Assembly: GCA_031279735.1 (NCBI GenBank)
Contig: JAITHX010000240.1
Location: forward strand, 1 to 7,070
Length of the DNA stretch: 7,070 bases
Direction: 5' to 3'
Source: Prevotellaceae bacterium
Lineage (GTDB): Bacteria > Bacteroidota > Bacteroidia > Bacteroidales > UBA932
The notes beneath the pieces are model-generated. The model saw only the letters and a program-made list of their open reading frames with translations, was not told the origin of the DNA and made no database searches. A program made the translations under genes and the position numbers. This document shows positions 1 to 5,938 of this stretch, piece by piece; position 1 is the first letter of the stretch; every line of letters begins with the position of its first letter.

Positions 1-16
1 GGGCTTTGCAAAGGAC

Positions 17-56
17 GCGAAGCCTTTGCGCCCTCTGCGAAGCCCTTGCGCCCTTT
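17..56. repeat. Two tandem 20-bp units (GCGAAGCC..TTGCGCCC)
   Basis: Positions 17-36 and 37-56 are two head-to-tail 20-bp units that differ at two bases (CCTTTGCG versus CCCTTGCG, and CCCTCT versus CCCTTT). A looser related stretch lies at 1-16. From memory, GCAAAG/GGGCGC-type repeats of this kind occur between genes in many bacteria; that is recollection, not something checked here. The array may extend left of the window. Confidence 0.6.
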
Positions 57-61
57 GCGGT

Positions 62-83
62 AAAAAAACACCGCTATGCGGTG
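62..83 (-). terminator. Possible rho-independent terminator (minus strand)
   Basis: Positions 69-83 form a perfect 6-bp stem, CACCGC/GCGGTG, with a 3-nt TAT loop. On the minus strand the stem is followed by seven T residues (62-68). On the plus strand it is followed only by A residues, so termination would act on leftward transcripts. The nearest leftward gene is the truncated HicB-like ORF about 470 nt away, so the transcript it would end is not obvious. It may simply belong to the adjoining repeat. Confidence 0.4.
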
Positions 84-230
84 AAAAAACCGTCAATTTA
101 TCTCGTAACACTTACTAAGTTATTTCTAACACATCCCTAAAACCTTGCCATTTTGTTTTCCTCATGCCTATCGACTATTTCCACGTTTTATATGTATATG
201 GATTTTTCAGGTCAGAAATTCCGACCTTTT

Positions 231-350
231 AAAACGCGATGTCTACCTTTTAAAATGCGATGTCTCGATCACAAAATGCGATGTCTACCTCTTAAAAATG
301 CGATGTCTCGCTCACAAAAACGCGATGTCTCGCTTTAAATTCGCGATGTA
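231..350. repeat. Six direct repeats, 21-22-bp period
   Basis: The word GCGATGT begins at 236, 257, 278, 300, 322 and 343, so the spacings are 21, 21, 22, 22 and 21 bp, close to two helical turns. The first five copies read AAAAYGCGATGTCT; the sixth diverges to GCGATGTA. The spacer alternates between a TACCTYTTAAAA type (after copies 1 and 3) and a TCGNTCACAAAA type (after copies 2 and 4), giving a 42-43-bp higher-order unit. The two 22-bp steps break any single reading frame, so the conserved unit is DNA or RNA, not peptide. The layout resembles iterons or an array of protein-binding sites, but no replication gene is visible beside it. Confidence 0.8.
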
Positions 351-369
351 CGGTCGCTCGTAATTGAGA

Positions 370-454
370 TTCGGAACTCCGGGCAGATAACATCTTACGT
401 CTAATACATACCATTTTATGAAAATCTTATCGCAAAATGATACTGTCGCGAAAA
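370..454 (-). repeat. Dispersed repeat, copy A
   Basis: Read on the minus strand, this stretch resembles 6389-6473 read on the plus strand. The ungapped core (393-454 against 6389-6450) matches at about 49 of 62 positions by eye, including GCGACAGTATCA, GCGATA and TATTAGACGTAA. Beyond the core, both copies end in a CCGGAGTTC word after a short length difference. Each copy has a small hairpin in its middle (here ATTTT/AAAAT around 412-424). I do not recognise the family. It directly adjoins the heptamer inverted repeat. Confidence 0.6.
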
Positions 455-465
455 TAATCTGCCGA

Positions 466-573
466 AGTGGTTAGTGGTTAGTGGTTAGTGGTTAGTGCCT
501 GTCGGCGCAGTGTCTCCGTCTAACTCCACCCGTCCGAAAGGCACTAACCACTAACCACTAACCACTAACCACT
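466..573. repeat. Perfect 35-bp inverted repeat of TTAGTGG heptamers
   Basis: The left arm (466-500) and right arm (539-573) are exact reverse complements over 35 bp. Each arm is a run of the heptamer TTAGTGG or its complement, ending in GCCT/AGGC at the loop. The loop (501-538) is 38 nt. As RNA this would be a very stable hairpin from either strand. The architecture (perfect arms of tandem 7-mers around a short unrelated loop) is the same as at 5939-6019, though the heptamer differs. The right arm supplies the last codons and the stop of the HicB-like ORF. Confidence 0.9.
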
Positions 574-697
574 GATAAAGGCTTTCCTTTGCTTCCGTCT
601 CCGTTTTGCCGGTTCCGTAAAGTCCGGGTATTTCGGGGATATAGATAGAATAAAAACCATCGCTCCCTTTTTCGACAACTGCGTTCAATTTATTCAT
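551..697 (-). pseudogene. Truncated HicB-like antitoxin ORF, 48 aa
   Basis: The ORF starts at an ATG (695-697) and ends in TAG (551-553). Its first 42 residues contain KLNAVVEKGSDGFYSIYIPE followed by IPGLYGTGKTETEAKESLYQ. This is the pattern of the HicB/UPF0150 N-terminal fold: a strand, a D-G-Y/F-Y-S turn, 'PE-PG-GTG-T-EEA', then the start of a helix. HicB proteins neutralise HicA mRNA-cleaving toxins, and larger ones carry a DNA-binding C-terminus. Here the helix breaks off at Gln42, and the last six residues (WLVVSG) are encoded by the TTAGTGG heptamers of the inverted repeat, which also supplies the stop. No continuation is found beyond the hairpin, where a different repeat begins, and no hicA lies in the 118 nt before tatD. 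I infer a remnant cut by repeat insertion or expansion. A functional mini-protein is less likely. Homology is by recollected pattern only. Confidence 0.6.
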
Positions 698-720
698 GAC
701 TGTAATTAATAAATTATAGT

Positions 721-733
721 ATAAGCGGCTTAT
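721..733. promoter_or_regulatory. 13-bp palindrome ATAAGCNGCTTAT
   Basis: ATAAGC-G-GCTTAT is a perfect inverted repeat with a single central base. It lies between the operon terminator and the start of the HicB-like ORF, about 24 nt upstream of its ATG. HicB antitoxins often repress their own promoters, so a former operator is possible. That link is inference, and an AT-rich palindrome of this size can also arise by chance. Confidence 0.3.
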
Positions 734-770
734 AAAAAAGCGCGTTTTCAGACACAGACCGAAAGCGCGC
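734..770 (-). terminator. Rho-independent terminator after tatD
   Basis: On the minus strand a stem GCGCGCTTTC/GAAAACGCGC (761-770 paired with 740-749, one internal mismatch) encloses an 11-nt loop and is followed at once by six T residues (739-734). It lies 45 nt past the tatD stop codon, at the point where the leftward operon should end, and separates the operon from the truncated HicB-like ORF. Confidence 0.8.
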
Positions 771-815
771 GATATATTTACAACAGTAAATATGAATAGA
801 ATTAAGTTTCGTGTT

Positions 816-1580
816 TCATATTCCGAAAAGATTTCGGGCGGTTTCGGCGGTTGTTTCCGCTACCGACTGGAAGGAGAGCTGTTTTATTTCCGCGATTTTT
901 TCGACTATCAGCGGAATGCGGCAGCTCTCGTTGCGTTTGCCGCGAAACGGATGTGGGGTCAGGTATGGGGCATCGGTTTCGGTGAGCATGTCGGCAACGG
1001 GAACTTCTTTGAGCACTTCGGGCAGGGTGCTGTTTTTGAAAGTGACCGGACCTCCGACGCCTATTTTGAATGTTTCGTAGCCTTTGATTCGGAAATAGTC
1101 TTGGCGGCTGCCTGAAAAGGCGTGGAATACGCCTTTGATTTTCGGGTTGTGCAGTCGGTCGAGGATGGGGAAGATTTCGCTGAAAGCGTTGCGCGAATGG
1201 ATTATCACGGGGAGGCTGTGGCGTTCGGCGAGTTTCAGTTGTTTTGCGAAGGCGTCGCGCTGCCGGTCGAGATATTCGAGCGACCAGTAACAGTCGATGC
1301 CTGTTTCGCCTACGGCTATATGTTTTCTTTCGCTCAGCTGCTGTTCGACGAATGAGAGTTCTTCTTCGTGGTTTTCCTTCACTGAAGTCGGGTGCAGACC
1401 GGCGGCGAGGAAACACATATCGGGACGCTTTGCGCAGAGGTTCAAAGCGCGCGCATAGCTTTCCGAATCGGTGGGGGGCACTACGATCCGGTCGATTCCG
1501 TTATCGAGGGCGCGGCGGAGCATTTCGTCGCGGTCGTCGTCGAACGCTTTGTCGTACAGATGGGCGTGGGTGTCGATCAT
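816..1580 (-). CDS. TatD-family metal-dependent hydrolase (probable DNase)
   Basis: A 254-aa cytoplasmic protein of normal TatD length. It has the amidohydrolase TIM-barrel signatures in order: DTHAH at the N-terminus (H5, H7), GLHP (61-64), GETGIDCYW (91-99, E92), VIIHSR (H128), FHAFSG (H153) and the C-terminal ETDAPYLTP block (D203) followed by FRGKRNE. H5, H7, E92, H128, H153 and D203 are the expected metal ligands, so the site looks intact. Family members are metal-dependent 3'-5' exonucleases/DNases linked to DNA repair and turnover; the exact substrate here is unknown. The ATG start gives the canonical M-I-D-T-H-A-H beginning. It lies 19 nt after the dnaJ stop with an A-rich leader and no Shine-Dalgarno, which suggests co-transcription as the last gene before the terminator. 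E. coli has three paralogues (TatD, YcfH, YjjV) and this sequence cannot be assigned among them with certainty. Confidence 0.93.
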   Translation of the reverse strand: MIDTHAHLYDKAFDDDRDEMLRRALDNGIDRIVVPPTDSESYARALNLCAKRPDMCFLAAGLHPTSVKENHEEELSFVEQQLSERKHIAVGETGIDCYWSLEYLDRQRDAFAKQLKLAERHSLPVIIHSRNAFSEIFPILDRLHNPKIKGVFHAFSGSRQDYFRIKGYETFKIGVGGPVTFKNSTLPEVLKEVPVADMLTETDAPYLTPHPFRGKRNESCRIPLIVEKIAEIKQLSFQSVAETTAETARNLFGI

Positions 1581-1599
1581 GCGGACTTTATCGGGTTTT

Positions 1600-2754
1600 T
1601 CATCGGAGTATGTTTTTCATTTTCTCGAAGAAGTTTTTGTCCTGTTTCGAGGGATTGGGTTTGAAGTTGTCCGAGTTCAAAAGGGTTTTCATCATTTTCT
1701 CTTCTTCCTTCGAGAGTTTTTGAGGTGTCCAGACGGTGATATAAACTAGCAGGTCGCCTGTTCCGTAGCCGTTGATGTCGGGCAGCCCCTTGCCTTTCAG
1801 TCTGAGTACTTTTCCGGATTGAGTTCCGGGTTCTATCTTGATTTTGGCTTTGCCGGTGACGGTCGGGATTTCGGCCGAAGCGCCGAGAGCTGCCTGCGGG
1901 AGACTGATATAGAGCGAATAGATCAGATCGTTTTCGTCTCTTGCGAGTTCTTCGTGGGGTTCTTCGCTGATAACCACCAGCAGGTCGCCGCTGATGCCTC
2001 CGCGTCGGGCGGCGTTGCCTTTGCCGGGGATATTGAGTTGCATGCCTTCGCCCACGCCGGGGGGTAATCTGAACACTATGGATTCTTCTCTTCTGACGGT
2101 GCCTTCGCCGTGGCAGGCGGTGCACAAGTCGGTGATTTTCGAGCCTTCGCCCTGACATTCGGGGCATACGGAGGTGCTTTGCATTGCGCCGAGAATCGTA
2201 TTGGTTATCCGGGTAACGTAGCCGGAGCCTTTACAGGTGTTGCAGGCGGAGAAGCTCGACGGGTCTTTTGCGCCGGTTCCGCCGCAGACGTCGCATTTGC
2301 AGAGGAGGGGAACTTTCAGTCGTTTTTCCACTCCGCCGGCAATGTCTTTCAAATCCACCTTTACTTTGATTCGGGCGTCGGAGCCTCGACGTCGGGGACG
2401 ATCGCGCTGTCCTCCTCCGCCGGAGAATCCGGAGAAGCCTCCGAAGCCGGCGAAATGACCTCCGAACACGTCGCCGAAGCGGGAGAAGATGTCTTCCATG
2501 TTGAATCCGCCGCCGCCGCTGCCGAATCCGCCGGGGGCGCTGTGTCCGAACTTGTCGTAGTTTGCCCGTTTGTCGGGATTGCTCAACACGTCGTAGGCTT
2601 CCGCCGCCTCCTTGAATTTATCTTCGGCGTCCTTGTCGCCCGGGTTCTTGTCGGGATGGTACTTTAGGGCGAGCTGTCTGTAAGCCTTTTTAATTTCGTC
2701 GGAAGAAGCGTTTTTCGCCACTCCCAGCACCTCGTAAAAATCTCTTTTAGCCAT
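1600..2754 (-). CDS. dnaJ: Chaperone protein DnaJ (Hsp40)
   Basis: A 384-aa type I J-protein, the DnaK co-chaperone that delivers unfolded clients and stimulates DnaK ATP hydrolysis. Domains in order: J domain (about 1-68) beginning AKRDFYEVLGV with the HPD triad at 33-35; Gly/Phe-rich linker (about 70-115) with GGFGSGGGGF and GFGGFSGF; zinc domain with four CxxCxGxG repeats, CDVCGGTG (154-161), CNTCKGSG (171-178), CPECQGEG (197-204) and CTACHGEG (211-218); then the two beta-barrel client-binding domains with GDLLVVI and GDLLVYI strands. An extra Cys at 152 precedes the first zinc repeat. I chose the ATG at 2754 over the TTG at 2778: it gives the standard MAKRDFYEVLG N-terminus and does not overlap grpE. 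It starts 10 nt after the grpE stop, so the two are surely co-transcribed. No dnaK is in the window. Confidence 0.98.
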   Translation of the reverse strand: MAKRDFYEVLGVAKNASSDEIKKAYRQLALKYHPDKNPGDKDAEDKFKEAAEAYDVLSNPDKRANYDKFGHSAPGGFGSGGGGFNMEDIFSRFGDVFGGHFAGFGGFSGFSGGGGQRDRPRRRGSDARIKVKVDLKDIAGGVEKRLKVPLLCKCDVCGGTGAKDPSSFSACNTCKGSGYVTRITNTILGAMQSTSVCPECQGEGSKITDLCTACHGEGTVRREESIVFRLPPGVGEGMQLNIPGKGNAARRGGISGDLLVVISEEPHEELARDENDLIYSLYISLPQAALGASAEIPTVTGKAKIKIEPGTQSGKVLRLKGKGLPDINGYGTGDLLVYITVWTPQKLSKEEEKMMKTLLNSDNFKPNPSKQDKNFFEKMKNILR

Positions 2755-2764
2755 TTGTAATTGT

Positions 2765-3265
2765 TTATTCGCCGACAACCACTTTGGGATGGCGAATTAT
2801 TTTGTCGTTAAGTGAATATCCTTTCTGCACCACATCGACGATTTTGCCGGCTTTGTCCTCTGCTGGAATTTTGGCTATTGCTTCGTGCAGGTCGGGGTCG
2901 AAGTCCTGCCCTTCGGGGCATATTTCCTTCAGTCCTCGACTTTCCATGATTGATTTCATTTTGTGGTGAATTAATTTCGTGCCTTCCGCGAGGGCGTCGA
3001 GCGATGCGGAGGCGTTCAGGGTGTGTATGGCGCGGTCGAAATCGTCGAGCACGGGAAGCATGTCCTTAAGCATGTCTTCGCCGGCGGTTTTGACGAGTTC
3101 TATCCGTTCGCGGAGAGTGCGCTTGCGATAGTTGTCGAACTCTGCCGAGAGGCGCAGGTACTTGTCCTGCAATTCAGCCAGCTGTTCGGCGGTTTCGTTT
3201 GCCGGGGGGTTCGCATCGGTCGTAATTTCTTCCTGTTCCTGATAATTTTGTCTGTTTTCTTCCAT
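2765..3265 (-). CDS. grpE: Nucleotide exchange factor GrpE
   Basis: A 166-aa protein that releases ADP from DnaK, completing the DnaK-DnaJ cycle. It has an acidic, Gln/Glu-rich disordered N-terminus (1-25), a long helix expected to dimerise as a coiled coil (about 26-70, with LAELQDKYLRLSAEFDNYRK), a helix bundle with PVLDDFDRAI (71-80), and the C-terminal beta domain containing the GrpE signature FDPDLHEAIAKIP (122-134) and IVDVVQKGYSLNDKIIRHP (142-160). Length is typical. The ATG is preceded by an A-rich leader without Shine-Dalgarno, and a TAnnTTTG box lies about 31 nt upstream. The 109-nt gap after plsY is the largest in the cluster and probably holds the promoter of the grpE-dnaJ-tatD group. 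No CIRCE (HrcA) operator is visible. Confidence 0.97.
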   Translation of the reverse strand: MEENRQNYQEQEEITTDANPPANETAEQLAELQDKYLRLSAEFDNYRKRTLRERIELVKTAGEDMLKDMLPVLDDFDRAIHTLNASASLDALAEGTKLIHHKMKSIMESRGLKEICPEGQDFDPDLHEAIAKIPAEDKAGKIVDVVQKGYSLNDKIIRHPKVVVGE

Positions 3266-3295
3266 GTTTTCGTTTGTTTTATTAAACTGAACTCA

Positions 3296-3303
3296 CAAAT
3301 CTA
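3296..3303 (-). promoter_or_regulatory. Candidate -7 promoter box for grpE
   Basis: The minus strand reads TAGATTTG, matching the Bacteroidetes -7 consensus TAnnTTTG, 30 nt before the grpE ATG. That would give a leader of roughly 25 nt. A TTTG (3318-3321) lies upstream, but only 14 nt separate the two, shorter than the usual -33/-7 gap, so the -33 element is uncertain. Confidence 0.45.
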
Positions 3304-3343
3304 CGGAACTACGCTTGCAAAAGGGTTGCCAGGGTTCTTTATT

Positions 3344-3376
3344 GTGACAAATTGCGGGGATTCGTGACAAATTGTC
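3344..3376. promoter_or_regulatory. Paired GTGACAAATTG direct repeats upstream of grpE
   Basis: The 11-mer GTGACAAATTG occurs at 3344-3354 and again at 3364-3374, exactly 20 bp apart. Each copy carries a small dyad: TTGTGACAA around the first and GACAA-A-TTGTC (3366-3376) around the second. The second overlaps the plsY stop codon. Two sites spaced two helical turns apart, 40 to 80 nt upstream of the proposed -7 box, suggest cooperative binding of a regulator on one DNA face. The regulator is unknown, and the sequence is unlike CIRCE. Confidence 0.45.
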
Positions 3377-4040
3377 AGGCGCGATTTTCCGCATCGCGTT
3401 TTCTTTTGAAGGAGATTTTGTTTTCCGAACCGTTTCTCAGTCGGCGAATATTTTTGCGATGCGTGAGCACTATCATCAGCGATGCTGCCAGACTGAATAT
3501 TTTGAGCGTGCTGCCCGTGGTGTCGGGTTTCAGCGCTATGCCGAAAAGCAGAATCACGAACAGCGGAAAGGATACCGCCGCCGAAACCGACGCCAGCGAA
3601 ACGTAGTGCGTAGCCGCGAGAACAGCCACAAAGACCGACAGCGACAGCAGCATGGGGGCGGGCGCTATCGCTGCAATCACGCCCGCGATGGTGGCTACTC
3701 CCTTTCCTCCCCTGAACGAGGCGAAGACAGGAAATATATGTCCCGTCACCGCGCAGGCGCCCAGCACAATTTCGTAGGCTGTACGGAGTTCGGGATTTTC
3801 GACGGGATCGAGAGCGGTGAAGCCGGCGAGAAGCACGGCAAGCAGTCCCTTCAGGAAGTCGAACACAAAGACCGGAAGTGCGGCTTTCGGGCCCAGCACT
3901 CTGAGAATGTTTGTGGCTCCGGCGTTTCCGCTTCCGTATTCCCTTATGTTTATTCCGTGCCGCCGAGCGACCCATACGGCGCTCGACACGGAACCCAACA
4001 GATAAGCCGCTACCGGCGGGATAATGTACAAGATATTCAT
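3375..4040 (-). CDS. plsY: Acyl-phosphate:glycerol-3-phosphate acyltransferase PlsY
   Basis: A 221-aa integral inner-membrane enzyme that transfers an acyl chain from acyl-phosphate to glycerol-3-phosphate, making lysophosphatidic acid, the first committed phospholipid intermediate. The three PlsY motifs are present: EYGSGNAGATN (34-44), GHIFPVFASFRGGKGVAT (100-117, with the phosphate-binding GGKG) and the C-terminal THRKNIRRL (193-201) continuing to GSENK. Hydrophobic spans at about 3-25, 53-76, 90-108, 118-145, 150-170 and 178-193 fit the multi-pass fold. A Lys/Arg-rich tail (209-221, KISFKRKRDAENR) extends past the last motif. It starts 17 nt after the LtaS-like stop, within the same transcript. 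The partner PlsX is not in the window. Confidence 0.97.
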   Translation of the reverse strand: MNILYIIPPVAAYLLGSVSSAVWVARRHGINIREYGSGNAGATNILRVLGPKAALPVFVFDFLKGLLAVLLAGFTALDPVENPELRTAYEIVLGACAVTGHIFPVFASFRGGKGVATIAGVIAAIAPAPMLLSLSVFVAVLAATHYVSLASVSAAVSFPLFVILLFGIALKPDTTGSTLKIFSLAASLMIVLTHRKNIRRLRNGSENKISFKRKRDAENRA

Positions 4041-4057
4041 GATTTATTTTGTTTTAT

Positions 4058-5914
4058 TCATCTTTTTCCGAGATCGTCGTAGAGGGTTTGGAGCAAGGCT
4101 TTGCCTTTGTTGAGGCGACGGGACTTGTCGTCGGGCGGGCTGTCGGCGAGGAGCGAGGCGCTTTCGTTGTCGAAAATCGAAATGCCGGTGGAATCAATGA
4201 ATCCGAATCCGTTGTGGAACGAGTACCATGCGTGGCGGGGCGATTCGGGGTCGAAAATGTCCTTGCTGAAGGCGAAGTCGCGATGGTCGAATCCCAATTG
4301 TCCGAGCAGGGTAGCCGCCAAATCGGTTTGCGAGGCTATGGTTTCCACGCGCCGAGGTTCCCGCAGCGCGCCGCCGAGCCAGAGCATCGGGATGTGAAAT
4401 CGGGCGGGTTCAAACTCCTGCACCGCGTCGGGATAACGGAATCCGTGGTCGGAAACGAGCACAACGAGCAGCTTTTCCCACAGGGGAGTCTGTTTCAGCG
4501 CGTCGATGAATTTGCCGAAACAGTCGTCGGTGAAGGCAACGGAGTTGAGATACGGATTGTCGAACTTTCGGAACGGAACTTCAAAGGGTTCGTGACTGCT
4601 CAGGGTCAGAAACACTGTCAGTCGGGGCGCGCTGCTCGCGCTTCCGGTCAGCGATTCGAGCAGATGACGGAAGGTGACGTCGTCGCTCACGCCCCATTTG
4701 CTCTGTCGCAGGGCGAAGGGGAAATCCTTGTCGGAAACGACAGTCGTGAAGCCGGCCGAGAAGAAATAGCTTTTCATGTTGGTGAAGTTGATGTCGCCTC
4801 CGTAGAGGGCATCGGCAAGGTAGCCTGCGTCAACCAGAGTTCTGGAGATAGAGGGGAGCGACTGGCTTTTAGCCGGATATTTCATTATCGAGGTTGTGGG
4901 CTGCGCCGGATAGCCGTTCAGCGCGGCGACTATTCCTCTGTCGGTGCGAAAGGATCCGGCATACAGATTGGCGAACAGCACCCCTTCGGCGCTCAGACGG
5001 TTCAGGTTCGGCGTGACGTCGGGTTCTCCGCCCGTGACGCCCACCGCGCCTGCCGAAAAACTTTCCGCAAGAATGATCAGTATGTCGGGACGATCGAGGT
5101 TTAGGAGTTTCGGCAGTTCCGGCAGTTCCGTTTCTTTCTCCGTCCTCCCTTTGCGCGTCAGAGAGTCGAAGATTCTCTTCCGTTCGTCCTCCGGAAAGAA
5201 ATCGAACTGCGATTCAAAATCCTGCTGCTTCGACAGCGAAGCCATCAAAGCGAACACGGGATTGATTGCCGAATGGTTCAGAAAGCGATCGCTGCCGAAA
5301 TACACCATCCCTATGTTGGCGGTCGAAGTCCCCGTGCTTCCCCGAATCGGCAGAAAAAGCGCGGCGCCGGCAACGAGCAGCACTCCCGTGCAGGCAACGC
5401 GACGGAGAGCCGGAGCAGTCGGAACGAGAGGCAAAAGAGGAAGTGCGAAAAACACAAGAGTCTTGTAGCCCGCGAAAGCGTAAACAGCAAATATAAGAGC
5501 GTGCAGCACTATCGTGCCCGCCGATACGCTCGCGAAAGCCGCAGCGGGCGACTTGGCATAAAACACCGCCGTTGCATCTATCCGAAATCCCCAATAGCCG
5601 TACAGCGCCAGATCGACCGCAAACACCGCCGCCACAACAACCCAGACCAATCCGAAATACACTTTCAGCGAGTTTGCGAGCGCTCTGCCCGACGTCCATG
5701 TCGAAACTATCGCAAAAAGAAGCGGCACCACTGTGAGATAACCCGAAACGGTAGAATCCAGTTTTAATCCGTGCAGCATCACGTTCATGAAGTCTCCAAA
5801 ACCGTAACCGGCGGCAAAAGCGCCGTGATAGAGCATGAAAACCGGCTTCTGGACGGCAAGCAGCGGCAATTGTATCGCAAACACCGAAAGTAGAAACAAT
5901 AACCTTCTTTTCAT
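4058..5914 (-). CDS. LtaS-like membrane sulfatase-fold phosphotransferase
   Basis: A 618-aa protein with about five transmembrane segments in its first ~190 residues and a large extracytoplasmic alkaline-phosphatase/sulfatase-fold domain (about 275-560). Family landmarks: LIILAESFSAG (metal ligand E284), GSFRTDRG (nucleophile T324), the KWGVSDDVTF block (406-415), TLSSHEPF (H441) and LVSDHGFRY (D489, H490). These correspond to the Mn-binding Glu, catalytic Thr, His and Asp-His of lipoteichoic acid synthases. In Gram-negative bacteria such proteins usually move phosphoglycerol or phosphoethanolamine from phospholipids onto periplasmic or outer-membrane glycans. The true acceptor is unknown, so LTA synthesis should not be assumed. 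The ATG at 5914 (MKRRLLFLL, positive charges then a hydrophobic helix) is preferred over the ATG at 5932, because a TACTTTTG promoter box sits between them. It heads the leftward cluster, 17 nt before plsY. Confidence 0.88.
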   Translation of the reverse strand: MKRRLLFLLSVFAIQLPLLAVQKPVFMLYHGAFAAGYGFGDFMNVMLHGLKLDSTVSGYLTVVPLLFAIVSTWTSGRALANSLKVYFGLVWVVVAAVFAVDLALYGYWGFRIDATAVFYAKSPAAAFASVSAGTIVLHALIFAVYAFAGYKTLVFFALPLLPLVPTAPALRRVACTGVLLVAGAALFLPIRGSTGTSTANIGMVYFGSDRFLNHSAINPVFALMASLSKQQDFESQFDFFPEDERKRIFDSLTRKGRTEKETELPELPKLLNLDRPDILIILAESFSAGAVGVTGGEPDVTPNLNRLSAEGVLFANLYAGSFRTDRGIVAALNGYPAQPTTSIMKYPAKSQSLPSISRTLVDAGYLADALYGGDINFTNMKSYFFSAGFTTVVSDKDFPFALRQSKWGVSDDVTFRHLLESLTGSASSAPRLTVFLTLSSHEPFEVPFRKFDNPYLNSVAFTDDCFGKFIDALKQTPLWEKLLVVLVSDHGFRYPDAVQEFEPARFHIPMLWLGGALREPRRVETIASQTDLAATLLGQLGFDHRDFAFSKDIFDPESPRHAWYSFHNGFGFIDSTGISIFDNESASLLADSPPDDKSRRLNKGKALLQTLYDDLGKR

Positions 5915-5918
5915 GGCG

Positions 5919-5926
5919 CAAAAGTA
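5919..5926 (-). promoter_or_regulatory. Candidate -7 promoter box abutting the LtaS-like start
   Basis: The minus strand reads TACTTTTG followed by CGCC and then the ATG at 5914. It matches TAnnTTTG with the frequently seen GC following it. Transcription would begin at or within a few nucleotides of the start codon, so the mRNA would be leaderless or nearly so. No clear TTTG -33 element is seen, since the upstream DNA is already entering the ATTACGA heptamer arm. Confidence 0.55.
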
Positions 5927-5938
5927 AGTCATAAATTA

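Larger units (their letters stand above)
1..550. other. Gene-free left flank, repeat-rich
   Basis: No convincing protein-coding gene lies here. In order it holds a 20-bp tandem repeat, a hairpin with a T-tract on the minus strand, an AT-rich segment (about 84-230), six 21-22-bp direct repeats, a dispersed repeat copy, and the left arm and loop of a heptamer inverted repeat. Within the AT-rich part, 210-226 can form an imperfect GGTC/GACC hairpin followed by TTTT, which is too weak to call a terminator. Each repeat is listed separately. I see no tRNA or rRNA. Confidence 0.7.

Noticed and set aside
210..230. GGTC/GACC imperfect hairpin followed by TTTT as a terminator
   Set aside because: The stem has a mismatch and the T-run is only four bases, with no gene ending nearby on the plus strand.
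231..350. Possible CRISPR array
   Set aside because: The period is only 21-22 bp with no unique spacers, and no cas genes are nearby. The spacers themselves are repeated.
145..363. A 72-codon plus-strand ORF with KCDV/KRDV-like repeats
   Set aside because: It exists because the 21-22-bp direct repeats are open in several frames. The 22-bp steps shift the frame midway, so the peptide repeat is not maintained.
802..2167. Long Arg-rich antisense and shifted-frame ORFs over tatD and dnaJ
   Set aside because: These are shadow frames with skewed composition opposite or across well-identified genes.
2755..2778. Upstream TTG start for dnaJ adding eight residues
   Set aside because: It overlaps the end of grpE, whereas the ATG at 2754 gives the standard DnaJ N-terminus.
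5915..5932. Upstream ATG for the LtaS-like gene adding six residues
   Set aside because: A strong TACTTTTG promoter match lies between it and the second ATG, and MKRRLLFLL is a better membrane-anchor start.
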